A stretch of 64,000 bases of DNA from Prosopocoilus inquinatus (lineage: Eukaryota > Arthropoda > Insecta > Coleoptera > Lucanidae), in NCBI GenBank assembly GCA_036172665.1, contig CM069871.1:2046001-2110000 (forward strand), read 5' to 3'. The notes under the pieces are model-generated. The model saw only the letters and a list, made by a program, of their open reading frames with translations, searched no databases and was not told where the DNA came from. Position 1 is the first letter of the stretch. Every line of letters starts with the position of its first letter. Below are positions 36,441 through 47,164 of the stretch, piece by piece. Both the position numbers and the translations under genes were made by a program.

Positions 36441-36954
36441 GGATCGCAACGACGGCATTCTCCGTAAATAAAGCCAACATAACAGTGACATGAAACACAA
36501 AATTTGAAGGACAGAGATATACGAAGAATCAGAGAACCTTTACGGCGCACAGCGTGCCAGCATCTGAGCCGAGTCAACAATTTCGTCGACGATTGAAATC
36601 CCAAATTTGGCTTCGTTTACAAAAATTTGCATGCTTAACTAGGTCGCGAAATAACCCTGAGTTTGCGGAATACCTTGCAATGCTCGCGTTCCAGTTTCAT
36701 AATCTCGTCGAGCTCCTTAGGATTTCGTAACTGGAATGCGATTACGTACTTATCGTGCATGAAGTTTACACCGCGTAAATTATTAAAATACCGCCATTTC
36801 CAAACTTTTTATGTTATTTATTTTATAGTGACTCGAGGCTTCTCTTTCGACGAATTTTATTCAACTTTTTTTATTCAAAACTATTACGGGTGGAATTTAA
36901 GCTGTATCATTTCAATATAAACTTTCCCAGTAGATAAGAGCTGGACAGGAAACA
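36441..36954. repeat. Dispersed duplicate, copy B (about 515 bp)
   Basis: Second copy of the 34114-34649 unit, with a short deletion after TTTCATAA near 36702 and substitutions throughout. It ends with the same AAGAGCTGGACAGGAAAC tail. Confidence 0.9.
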
Positions 36955-38333
36955 CTATAGTCAGATAAGTTCGTGCCACCCGTATAGCCGTGCTAACGTG
37001 TCCCCTGTTCATCGCCAAGCCAAATTAATTTAAAAATGGTCTAGAAATTAATTCAGTATGTTTGCCTAGACACCCAGAAACTAATCGCAGACCCCTCCAA
37101 CAAAATACAGCCGGTTACAAACTGTTCAATTAAAAAATAATAATAATTAATAATTGCAGTGCCAACTCAAACCCGATCATTCTCGTTCACTTTGCGTTAG
37201 TTTTGTAACTTATAAATAAATTAATATCTACCTTTTAAGTATAATACCTTAGATGGTACTTATTTATTCGACCGCAAGCTCTAAATGAAGGTATAATACG
37301 ATTAGACGCGAAGCTGAAGAAACAAAGTGTGCGCTTTTGTGGCGGCTTTAAAAGAAAGAGGGACGCCACCCCCCACCCCCGCCCCCGTCGCGTTTTCTTT
37401 GTGCCGTCTCCATTTGAAAGTTTTAATTACGAGAAATTCCAATTTCTTTGTCGGAAAACAATAACCAGGGGAGAAAGAATCGGTAATTAGGAGTAAATTT
37501 TTGTAATTGTTCCTCCCCCGGTCGCGCTCGCTCGTTAAGTGAATGGATGCAAAAAGTGGGGGGCGTGCGGGGGACGCGGGGGACGTTTATTTTCTGCGGA
37601 CTTTTCGTCGACTTCTAAAACAGTTTTTACCTGAGAAATAAATTGCTCCGTGTCTCGTCTATACATAGGTTAAAAGGAGAGAGGGGAACTTCCAGACGCA
37701 CGCTTACAGTATAACAAATAATTATTTGAAGTAAGTATCAATTTAAAAAGTATCTCAGTTGGGTAAGGGTAAAAGATCTCAGTGTATGAATAAGATAAAT
37801 AATGCCCTATACACTTTACGTATTGGGAATTTTAAGTTGTTCAGTTCAATACAAACTTATCCAGTTGATAAGAGTCGGAAAGGAAATTCAATAGACTAAA
37901 CAATGATAATTTCGCGCGAAACTGTCCGGTACGTCTTATCCCACGCTGAATTAATTAAAACCTTGTTAAAGTTACGCTTGGTTTAGGCAACCTCACTTAC
38001 GCCCACGTTTCTATAATGTGCAATTAATTAATTACCGCCCACCTAGTCCTCTAATCAAACGGAATTCCTCAAGAGTGACGTCAAGGTCGTGATTGCAGTT
38101 TTTTTTTTAAATAAAACTCTCAAAAATTCCGCTGACATGTAAAAATTCAACTGCTTTCGGTATATGTGCCGGTGATTTTCAAAATTTGATAAACTATAAA
38201 GTAAAAATTTTTAACTAATAGTTTAAACATCCTACGATCGCAATGATTTGCAACAAAATTTTCTGAAAATTTTTAATTATGAGAAAAAGTATCGCCGCCC
38301 TTTTCGTAACGGTGCCATTAGATCAGCGTTTCC
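36955..38333. other. Unassigned; CpG/G-rich block 37320-37620
   Basis: C-rich and G-rich runs at about 37370-37390 and 37555-37590 stand out. A diverged tail copy of the 34.1-kb family lies at 37826-37886. No gene was recognised. Confidence 0.45.
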
Positions 38334-38521
38334 CCTAGGGTGGCGCTTGAGTCTTCCAAGGGGGGCGCATAACAATAAATCTAAAAACAAATGAACGCAA
38401 ATTGCAACTAGTTTATCACATTATTTTGTGCAAGAGATTGCATGTACGAATTTTATTAATTGTGAATCATATTACAATTCAAAGGAGGGTCGCGAGAAAC
38501 CTAAAAGTTTGGGAAACGCTG
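38334..38521. mobile_element. hAT-superfamily MITE, 188 bp
   Basis: The ends CAGCGTTTCCC and GGGAAACGCTG are perfect inverted repeats of the hAT type. The flanks CATTAGAT (38326-38333) and CGTTAGAT (38522-38529) form an 8-bp target duplication with one mismatch, as expected for hAT. There is no transposase, so the element is non-autonomous. Confidence 0.92.
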
Positions 38522-41320
38522 CGTTAGATTAACACGAAACTAAATATTAAATTAATAAATTAATTTTGAACTTACTTTCAAACGTGAATAACAATATTAA
38601 TCAGAGCATTTGACTTTTGTTGGAAATGCAAGCGTAAAAAAAAATTGTTGGGTTGGAAAAGGCGGACAAAATAAAACAAAAAATGGCTGACCAGATCATC
38701 CTAGGAATACACATTACCCTATCATTCGACTACTTAAAAAAAAACATAGTTTACAACCCAGTTAAAGTGAATTAAAAACGAATACTATTTGTTCCTTGGT
38801 TTTAAATCATAAATTCGAAATTTTACTCTGAGTTTATGGAATTTTTTCTAAGAAGTGGCGCGCGCCATCTGTTGTCCGGTAACCTAAACAACTTCCTTAC
38901 CGCGTGCTTTTAGTTGAATTTCAACTATTCGATCAGTTTAAAAAAAAAACATAGTTTACAACCCATTTAAAGCGAATTAAAAACTAATACTATTTGTTTG
39001 TTGGTTTTAAATCATAAACTCGAAATTTTACTCTGAGTGTACGGAATTTTCTTCGAGGAGTGGCGCCATCTGTTGCCCGGTAACCCAAAAAAACAATACC
39101 ACAGTTTAACCTTTCCAAAATTCGTGAAAAAATTGCTGCGATTTTCAATAGCCCGTCTTTAACAAAACGGTGTTTTCTTTTTTCTTCTAGATACGAGACC
39201 AGAAACGCCATCTGTTTAATCAGGAAGTAGTTACGTCGTGCATTTTTTTTAAATTGAATTTCAAATTGAAAAGAGTTTTCAAATGCACGCACTCCGATTT
39301 CATTTAATTGGCCCGCCCCATTTTTTCTGTTTTTCTTTTTTTGGAAAATCAGAATCCGGAACGCCATCTGTTAATTAGAAGCAAAAGCTATTTTCTCTAA
39401 GGTGCCCGTTTCGTAGAATTAAAAAAAAATATTTAAAAAAGTGTTTTTGAAAACGAGCAGAGTGTCCTTGGGATTTTATTTAATTGGCATAATTTTTTCA
39501 GAATTCCGTTTTTTGGAATATCAAATCCCAGAAAGTCCTCTATTAATTACAAAAAAACGAACTATATTTCTACTATCTGCAATTTATTAAATAAAAAAAA
39601 AAAAAATGAAAAATGAAAAAAAGTTTCCAAATTCTAGCGGACCCCTTTCTTTTCAGAATTCCGTTTTTTTTTTGGAAAATCAAAGCCCAAAACGTCCTCT
39701 GTTAATTACAAAAAAAAAAAAACTATTTATTTATTAAATTAAATTAAAAATTAAATTAAAAAAAAATGAAAAAACGATTTCAAAATTCTAACGAATCCCT
39801 TACTGCAATTCGATTTAATTGACCAACATTCTTCAGAACTGAGACAGAAATGAAGACATAAACGCCATCTGCTGATTAGTTGATTAATAACAAAAATCTT
39901 TCGGTAACGGGCGCTTTTATTAAATTTAAAATTTAGAAAAATCGTTTTCAATTTTGCAAGAAAATTGCAATTTAATTTAATTGACCCCGTGCTTCTCAAA
40001 ATTGCTGTTATTTGGAAAATTAAAACAAAAAGCGTCACCTTTTGAATATCAATAAAGTTTACTTCTTTAACGTTTCGTTCTGTTTCATAGATTTAAAATT
40101 TTTTTAAAAACGAGTTTGATTGAAATTCGCAAAAAATTCGTTGCGGTTTTATGTAATCGACCGCGTGCTCTTCAAAAATGTGTCTCTAGAAAATCAGAAT
40201 ACGAAACGCCCTCTGTCAATTAGAAACAAAAATTAACTCCATCACGTACCCTTCTTATTAATTAAAAAAATAAAAAGAGGTTTTCAAATTCTAACAAAAT
40301 TTCGCCAAAAATGCAATTCTTTTTAATTGTCTCATTTTTTCTCAAAATTGCGTTTCCTTGGGAAATTAAAAAAAAATTAGAACCAGAAGTGTCCTCTGTT
40401 GACCAATAACAAAAATACAATACATCCAAAAAATAAAATAAAATTGTTTTGTACCTGTACGCAAATATTTTGCTGCGATTTTAATTTAATCGACCCCTAT
40501 GTTCTGTTTTTTTTTTTTAAATTGTCTCTGTCTGTAACAATAAGAATCGCAGCGCCATCTGTCGGCCAGTAACAAAATTTCTAGACTTCTAGAATAATGC
40601 TAGAATACGTTTTCACTAAAATTTAACAGTTATTTAGAAAAGGGATTTTTAAATTGACAAGAGAACTTTATTGACGCCGTATTTGGGCTAATTAATTAAT
40701 TTGACCCTCCCCCCAACCCCCATTTCTCCAATAATATTTTTTTTTATAGATTCAGAATCCATCCCAAAGCTGTAGATGGCGCGTTGGGTTATATTCTGAA
40801 TCTAGATTTGGTTTTCAAAAAAAGAAAAAAATCGTCATATTTGTTACTTTTTAAATTTTTGTTTCGGCCGGAAAAAAATAATTGGAAGACACTTTAAATT
40901 AAATTAGAGAAGCTCCATCTTTTGGTCTGGTCGAGAACCGGAATCTAGATTCAGAATCCAACCCAAAACTGTAGATGGCGCTTTGGGTTAGATTCTGAAT
41001 CTAGATTCTGGTTCTCAACCAGACCAAAAGATGGCGCTTCTGAAATTTAATTTAAAGTATCTTCCAATTACTTTTTGCTGACCGAAACAAACATTTTAAA
41101 ATTAACAAATATGACCAGAGAGTGCTTTTTTATTAAGTTTAAAATTTAAAACTTAAAAGGAAGGCTTCCGGGCTGATTATTATTATTTAAAACAGCTGAT
41201 AAATTAAAACAACATGAATTGTTTCGGCCAGCAAAAAAAGATAATGGGAAGATACTTTAAATTAAAATACAGGAGCGCCATCTTTTCGTCCGTCATCTCA
41301 TTTACTGCCGCCTCCCTTAT
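38522..41320. repeat. Degenerate array, about 170-bp unit, with CGCCATCTGTTG motif
   Basis: Variants of AACGCCATCTGTTGATTAG recur about every 160-190 bp from 38862 to about 40560, separated by T/A-rich sequence containing TTCGCTGCGATTTTATTTAAT. Two copies (38862-38874 and 39063-39075) read exactly GCGCCATCTGTTG, which fits the insect CTCF consensus core. Frames within are not genes. Confidence 0.85.
40836..41113. repeat. Long inverted repeat inside the array
   Basis: The left arm (about 40836-40967) and right arm (about 40982-41113) are imperfect reverse complements sharing TTTTGGTCTGGT, GAGAACC and AATCTAGATTCAGAAT, around a centre containing ACTGTAGATGGCGC. A shorter foldback of the same kind lies just upstream at 40748-40808. 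Array units therefore sit head-to-head here. Confidence 0.85.
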
Positions 41321-41630
41321 CGTGAATAATTCATTTATTGTACTTTTGTTTTTCTTTGTTTCTTGTTTTTTTTTTTGAAATCTTGTTGACCTACTGTTTT
41401 CATCTGTTCATTCACTGCAAGGAGCAAGGAATAACAATTACGCAACGTTTATTTATTTTTTTATACAAACCAGATGATCATGCAATCTCTTGATGTCCTT
41501 CCAAAGTTCAGGATGTTAAATAAATTATGCAAGTCAATTCATCTATAACTGAATTTTTGTTTTATTTTTGTGCAAGTTGGCACTTGCCGTGCTTTGTTTG
41601 CTGTATTTTGTAAGCCGTAAACGCTTTAAG
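41321..41630. other. Unassigned AT-rich spacer
   Basis: No feature was recognised. Confidence 0.4.
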
Positions 41631-41975
41631 ATAGGCAACCCATTCTGCATTCATACATTACGTTATGCAAGCCCTCAAGAATCTGTTTCTAATATGATTG
41701 GTGGGTTGCCTATTCCAACATTTTCTTGAGGAGCGACGATTTAAAATGGATAGTGTAGATAGGCAACCCATTCTGCATTCATACATTACGTTATGCAAGC
41801 CCCCAAGAAGCTTTTTCTAATATGATTGGTTGGTTGCATATCCCAACATTTTCTTGAGGAGTCACGATTTAAAATGGATAGCATAGATAGGCAACCCATT
41901 ATGCATTGTGATTGGTTGGTTGCCTATTCCAATATTTTCTGGAGGAGTCACGATTTAAAATGGATAGTCTAGAAT
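41631..41975. repeat. Tandem array, 128-bp unit, two full copies and a deleted third
   Basis: ATAGGCAACCCATT starts at 41631, 41759 and 41887 (spacing exactly 128). Every unit contains its own inverted pair, ATAGGCAACCCA near the start and TGGGTTGCCTAT or a variant later, so each can fold. The third unit lacks an internal segment of about 50 bp. Confidence 0.94.
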
Positions 41976-42840
41976 GTGTAGAAACGTAAAACAATTTATT
42001 ATTGTTACAGTTTCTATATTTTCTGTACACATTTAACTCATTGTTCTCTCTTATCGAAATTCCCAAATAATTAGTCTATTCACGAAAGTTTTAATTAAGG
42101 GGGGGTGAGTTTGACTGTTGTTCTGTTTTCTACATATACACATACCCAAACCCCACCGAAGCGCAACAAAATATATATGTTTCTGTTTTGTATAGCGTTA
42201 AGTCCAAATTAGTTTTAATTATGTTGAAAGCTCGGCGAACACGAAATTTATTCGCCTTCACCATCACCACCATCATCATCCCCCGAACGCGATCAGAGAA
42301 ACGTAACGGCCATTGTTTCCGTTTCGCGTGCGTGTGATGTAGGGTAGGTGAGCGCTTTTCAACTTTTCATCAAACACGCCGCCGCCGCCGCCGCCTCCAC
42401 CCCACGGTCTATTCGCTGCTTCGGTTTTGTCAGTCGTATGTAGCCCTCGTTAGAGGTTTTCCTGCGGTTTCACCCTACTACCCTCCTCGACTCTTTTATG
42501 CACCACCAACGCCGCGCCCCCGGCGGCAACGACATGACACACAAGCATCCCATTTAAAAGTTACAGTTACCAACAAAGTAACTATCCCCTACCCCTTACA
42601 ACCCCTCGTTCCCGTCAATCAATCTACTATTTATTAATTATTATCAACGACGTCCTTTGTTTATTTATGTAACATAATAGCCATTATTCACGAGGATGAA
42701 TTTCGGATAAATCGACCGCAGGCGATTGGGGGAGAAAATCATCCGAGTGAATAATGGTTACAGTTGCGTAATTGTTTTGTTTTTCAAATTTTTGATTAGC
42801 TCTGATAACGACCTGAGAAGTAGATACGCAGATAAAGATG
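41976..42840. other. Unassigned; CpG-rich block 42240-42560 and a hairpin
   Basis: CAC/CAT and CCG simple repeats lie at 42261-42282 and 42378-42397. At 42681-42699 and 42739-42757 two 19-base arms (CCATTATTCAC at the base) pair with two mismatches around a 39-base loop. No gene was recognised. Confidence 0.5.
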
Positions 42841-45080
42841 TAATAAATGGCGCTTTGAGAAACTAACGTAACAGGCTGGGTATTAAAAGTTCCAGAAGCG
42901 CCATCTGTTCAATCAGTAAGCAGTTACGTCGGGCATTTTTTAAATTGATTAAATTTTAAATCTAAAACGAAAATTTTCAAAAACGTACACACCTCGATTT
43001 TAATTGGCTTATTTTTTTTCTGTACTGCGTTTTTTGCTTGGAAGATCAGAATCAGAAGCGCCCTCTGTTGACTGGAAATTAAAGCTACTTTACCAATGTG
43101 CCTGCCCATTAAAAAAAATTAAAAAACAATATTAAGAAAAAAAAATGCCTTTGAAAGCAGATTTTATTCAATTGGCAAAATTTTTTAAGGTTTTGTTTTT
43201 TGGAATATTAAGACCAACAACGCCATCTATTGATTAGTTCATTAGTAACATTAGTTCATTAGAAACAAACCGGTTTGGTGACGCGTGCTTTTATTAAATT
43301 TAAAATTAAAAAAAAATTGTATTTAAATTCCCAAAAAAAATTAACCCCTTGCTTCTTAAAATTGTGTTTCCTTGAATAATATGAATCAGAATCGCCATCT
43401 GTTGACTAATACCAAAACTGATTGATCAGTTGATTAGTGACAAAAGCCGTTTTGATGAAATGTGTTTTGATTAAATTTGAAATTAAAAAAAAATGTATTC
43501 AATTCAATTCCCAGAAAAAATGCACTTTTATTTATTATTAAAATGCGTTTCTTTAAAAAAATTAGAGTCGACATCGCCATCTGTTGACCAATACGAAAAT
43601 TGCTTCTTTAACCCTGCCCCCTTCATTTCATTTTAAAATTTCTAAAAATAGTTTTAAAATTCGCGCAAAGCTTCGCTGCGATTTTATTTAATCGATCCCG
43701 TGTTTCTCAAAATGGCCGCCCGTCTTTAGAAAATCCGAATCTCAAACGCCCTCTGTCAATTATAAACAGAAGCTATTTTACTAACGTACGATAGAAAATA
43801 AAAATAATAAAAAGAGGTTTTCAAATTTTCTAACAAAATTTCGTGGCGACTTTATAACTAATCCACGTTTTTCCGAATTGCGTTCTTCTTCTTGAAAATC
43901 AAGACCAGAAGCGCCATCTGTTGATTAATAATAAAAGTCGTTTTGCTAGTTAACCTGCCCCCTTCATTTCATTAAAAAAAAATTTCAAAGTGGTTTGAAA
44001 ATTCGCAGAAACTTCGCTGCGATTTTATTTAATCGATCCCTGTTTCTCAACAAAATGGCCGTCCGTCTTTAGAAAACCCGAATCTGTACGTATAATATAT
44101 ATGTTTATATACATATATACAGTGCGTATATATAGTATAATAGCTTTTGTTTATAATTAATAGAGGACGACTCGGATTCTGATTTTCCAAGCAAAAAACT
44201 CCGTACAGAAAAAAAATAAGCCAATTAAAAATAAAATTAATTAATTTAAAAAATGCCCGACGTAACTGCTTGCTGATTGGACATCTAGAAGGATGACGCG
44301 CCCTCTATCAATTATAATTAAAAAAATAATAATAATAATAGAAAGATGATTTTAAATTCTAACAAAATTTCGTTGTAATTTTATTGATTGATCTACATTT
44401 TTAGAACTGCGTCTTTTTTTCTTGGAAAATAGAGACCGGAAACGCCATCTGTTGGTAAGTAATAAAAGCCGTTCTGTTAACGCCAGCTCTGACTAAATTT
44501 AAAAGTTTAAGAAAAGCGTCTTCAATTTCCCAAGAAGAAAAACGCACACTTCTATTTAATTGATTCCGTTTTACTCAAAAATACCAAGTTGTCATTTGAA
44601 AAATTAGAATCAGAACTGCCATCTGTTGACTGATAACAAAAATTACTTACTTAGTGCGCCCACTTCATTACATCAAAAAAAAAAAAGTTTAAATAGTTTT
44701 GAAATACGCTGAAACCGCTGCGATTTTATTTAATCATCGACGCCATGCTTTTTAAAAATTGTCTGTCTTTGAGAAATTAGAGTCCGGAACGCCATTTGCT
44801 GGACAATATTAAAAATATTAGGGTGCGAATTTATTTTGATGATACATTAGGGCGTGCAAAAACGTTCAGAACTATTACAGGGAGTTTTTTAAAACCACGT
44901 TATTTTTATTTTATTTATTTTTAATCAGAATCCAACCCAAAGCGCCATCTGTGGTAACAAATGTGACTAGAGTGTACTTTTCATTAACTTTAAAACTTAA
45001 AAGGGTGGATTTCCGGCTGACAAAATCAAAATCCAAAAGGTGATAAATTACTAACGGAAATTGTTTCGGCCAACTAAAAA
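42841..45080. repeat. Continuation of the 170-bp CGCCATCTGTTG array
   Basis: Motif variants occur near 42898, 43062, 43222, 43393, 43576, 43748, 43911, 44300, 44441, 44619, 44790 and 44944. The copy at 43911-43923 is an exact GCGCCATCTGTTG. Spacer phrases match those of the 38.5-41.3 kb part, so the two were probably one array split by other DNA. Confidence 0.85.
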
Positions 45081-45086
45081 AAAATA

Positions 45087-45267
45087 ATGAACATATAAAA
45101 TAGCGACATCTTACTATCGCTTTTTGACCTAACATTGCAGTAGGATAGACAAATTGAAGCGGGATTTGCTCCTAATGAGTCCCCCATGCAAGGCGGCCAT
45201 GCTTGCTGTCAAAGCATAATGAAAGGTCAAAAAGCGATAGTAAGATGTCGCTATTTTATATGTTCAT
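45087..45267. repeat. Perfect 44-bp inverted repeat, 93-bp spacer
   Basis: 45087-45130 and 45224-45267 are exact reverse complements (arm starts ATGAACATATAAAATAGCGA). The right arm runs to within about 30 bases of the hammerhead foldback. No clear target duplication was found, so it could be a young MITE, part of the ribozyme element or a local inversion product. Confidence 0.93.
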
Positions 45268-45298
45268 CATTCTTACATCGCAATTGCGAATAAATTGG

Positions 45299-45422
45299 GC
45301 AAGTCGTTTTTGGTCTGCAGTGGGAATGTCGAGCTACGTTTCTGCTGAAGAAGCCCCAAGCAGGGCTGAAACAGCTGTCCAGAGGCTGTTCGAGGTTCTC
45401 ACTGCAATCAAAAACGATTTGC
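45299..45422 (+). mobile_element. Interspersed foldback repeat carrying a hammerhead ribozyme (copy 2)
   Basis: Outer arms 45299-45312 (GCAAGTCGTTTTTG) and 45409-45422 (CAAAAACGATTTGC) pair along all 14 positions with one G-U. Inside come GCAGTG/CACTGC (45317-45322, 45400-45405) and CGAGC/GTTCG (45330-45334, 45388-45392). It is an inverted, diverged copy of 5749-5872. Similar peptides read through both copies come from the RNA structure and carry no domain. Confidence 0.85.
45338..45386 (+). ncRNA. Type I hammerhead ribozyme, copy 2 (complete)
   Basis: Stem I GTTTCTG (45338-45344) pairs with CAGAGGC (45380-45386). The core CTGAAGA is 45345-45351. Stem II AGCCC (45352-45356) pairs with GGGCT (45363-45367) around loop CAAGCA. 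GAAA is 45368-45371. Stem III is A-U and C-G closed by loop AGCT (45373-45376). The predicted cleavage is after C45379 in a GUC triplet. Every catalytic-core nucleotide of the family is present. The internal loop in stem I beside a six-base loop II would allow the tertiary contact known in natural hammerheads. Confidence 0.9.
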
Positions 45423-45762
45423 ACAAAATTTTTCTAAAAAAAAATAATTATTGCAAGAAATAAATTATACGACCGTATCGCCATCTCTTGGTCAGTCATC
45501 TTATTCATTTCATTATTAGTAATAAATGTCGTTTTGTTAATGTAAGCTCTTGCGAAATTTAAGAGTTTTAAAAAAAGAGTCCAGAGAAAAACGAAATTCC
45601 CCAAACTGCCAAATTTTTGCATAATAGATTAGAACTCGCACTGCCATCTGTTGACTAATAACAAAAATTACCTACTTACGTTTAGTTAGTACGTCCTCTT
45701 TAATACACAAAAAAAAATATTAACGGTTTTCAAATCCGCAAGGCATTTTTTTTTGTCCGTAC
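45423..45762. repeat. End of the 170-bp array
   Basis: TCGCCATCTCTTGGTCAG (45479) and CTGCCATCTGTTGACTAA (45641) continue the array motif on the far side of the ribozyme repeat, so that repeat appears inserted in the array. Confidence 0.7.
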
Positions 45763-47164
45763 GCAGAGAAGCAATGTTTTTCTAGAAAAATTAAATTGGG
45801 ATTTAATTAATATCATAATGAATCATAACGCGTACTAGGTCAGAATGAAATCAGTCGGCCTGGAACTGAGATGCGCAAGGCACGATTGCAATCGGGAACA
45901 ACGAAATGGAGCTTACGGTAGCTGCGATATTACCCCTAATTTCTGCACTCAATTAAGAATAATTTTCGCAGAGCAAATGCAACATCCAATATTCTCCACT
46001 TGCGCAGCAATCTGGATGGGAATATTGCTTAAGAAGTGCGGGAGCGTATAAGAAATCTATCTTCCTAATCGTTCACCTTGAGAGATGACGAATTCGTGAA
46101 AATGGAACGCAGACGAGTAAATAAAATAGTCTGTACGTATATGTAGCGGGTAAAGAATTAAAAGACGAGGAAAAATCAGATACATCTCATGAACAAGTGG
46201 TGATAATCAAAAAATAATTGAAAATAATTGTTCTGGATTTTTTTTTTGAATTATAAAGGTTCATATTCAATACGCAGAGATGGAATATATTTTTTTTAAA
46301 TTAAGTTGCGAATAAATAATAATGTAATGAATCACAACGCGTACAAGATCAGAGTCAAGTAGTAAGGCCGAGCATTTCCTAGAATTTTGCACGCGACGCA
46401 GCACGCGTCCACCGAGGGAATGAAATAGAGTGGGCGGAAGCCCCAATATTACCCCTGATTTCTGCACTCAATTAAGAATAATTTTTGCGCACGGCAAATG
46501 CACATGCAATATTCCCCATTTGCGCAGCAATCTAGAAGGGAATCATGCTTAAGTAGTTTGGGAGCGTAGAAGAAATCGATCTCGGTTTGTTCAAAAGAAT
46601 TGGAGATAAGAAGGAGTTGAAAAGTGGGTTCAAACCCCCGTCCGCACCTCTTACATTATTTATTAGCTGCGAATACAATTTAATAATTCAGGAGTACTTA
46701 GCAAAAGATGTAATAAATAAACGGCGCTTTGTAAAACGAATTTAATAGAGGCGGGATATTAAAAGTTCCTTTTCCTCTTGCGTTTTGTTTCTTCTTTTTT
46801 CTTTTTTCTCCTCGAGTTTCACGACAAAATATCAAATAATGAAGGAAGAGAGCGCAACTCGTAGAACAGTATACTCGTGCGAAGTTTATCTAATATTTGC
46901 GTTAAGGAGAGGAGAAACACGAGCAAATGTTTACCCCCAAGTCTGGAGGAGGGGCGCACTTAACAAGTTTTTGACGCTCGAAAGACGTCGTTTGACTCGC
47001 CTTTGAAGTGCTGTTTGACTTGTTGGATTTTAACGAAGAAACGCGCATCGTGCAGATGTGTACGAAATCTAATTGGACATCTAGAAGGATGACGCTGTTG
47101 CTCTAATTACGAGGCCAGAGATCTTTGCCCGCCTCCCCCTCGAAGCACATCTGAGCGCCCCCTA
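45763..47164. repeat. Segmental duplicate, copy A (1.4 kb)
   Basis: It matches 51583-52980 in direct orientation at an offset of about 5820. The first 320 bases differ at roughly 8%, the last 900 at about 1%. Inside, 45818-46080 and 46319-46590 are themselves related, so the unit is an older duplication within a younger one. The frame 46839-47003 is identical in both copies but has no recognised domain. Confidence 0.93.

Noticed and set aside
45203..45463. Similar peptide (SRFW-AVGMSS, EAPSRAETA) in this frame and at 5690-5953
   Set aside because: The shared peptide is read through the hammerhead foldback; conservation follows the RNA structure, not a protein.
46625..46660. tRNA-like B box GGTTCAAACCC
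   Set aside because: T stem pairs at only three positions and no acceptor stem partner or A box is found 70 bases upstream; a tRNA gene is not supported.
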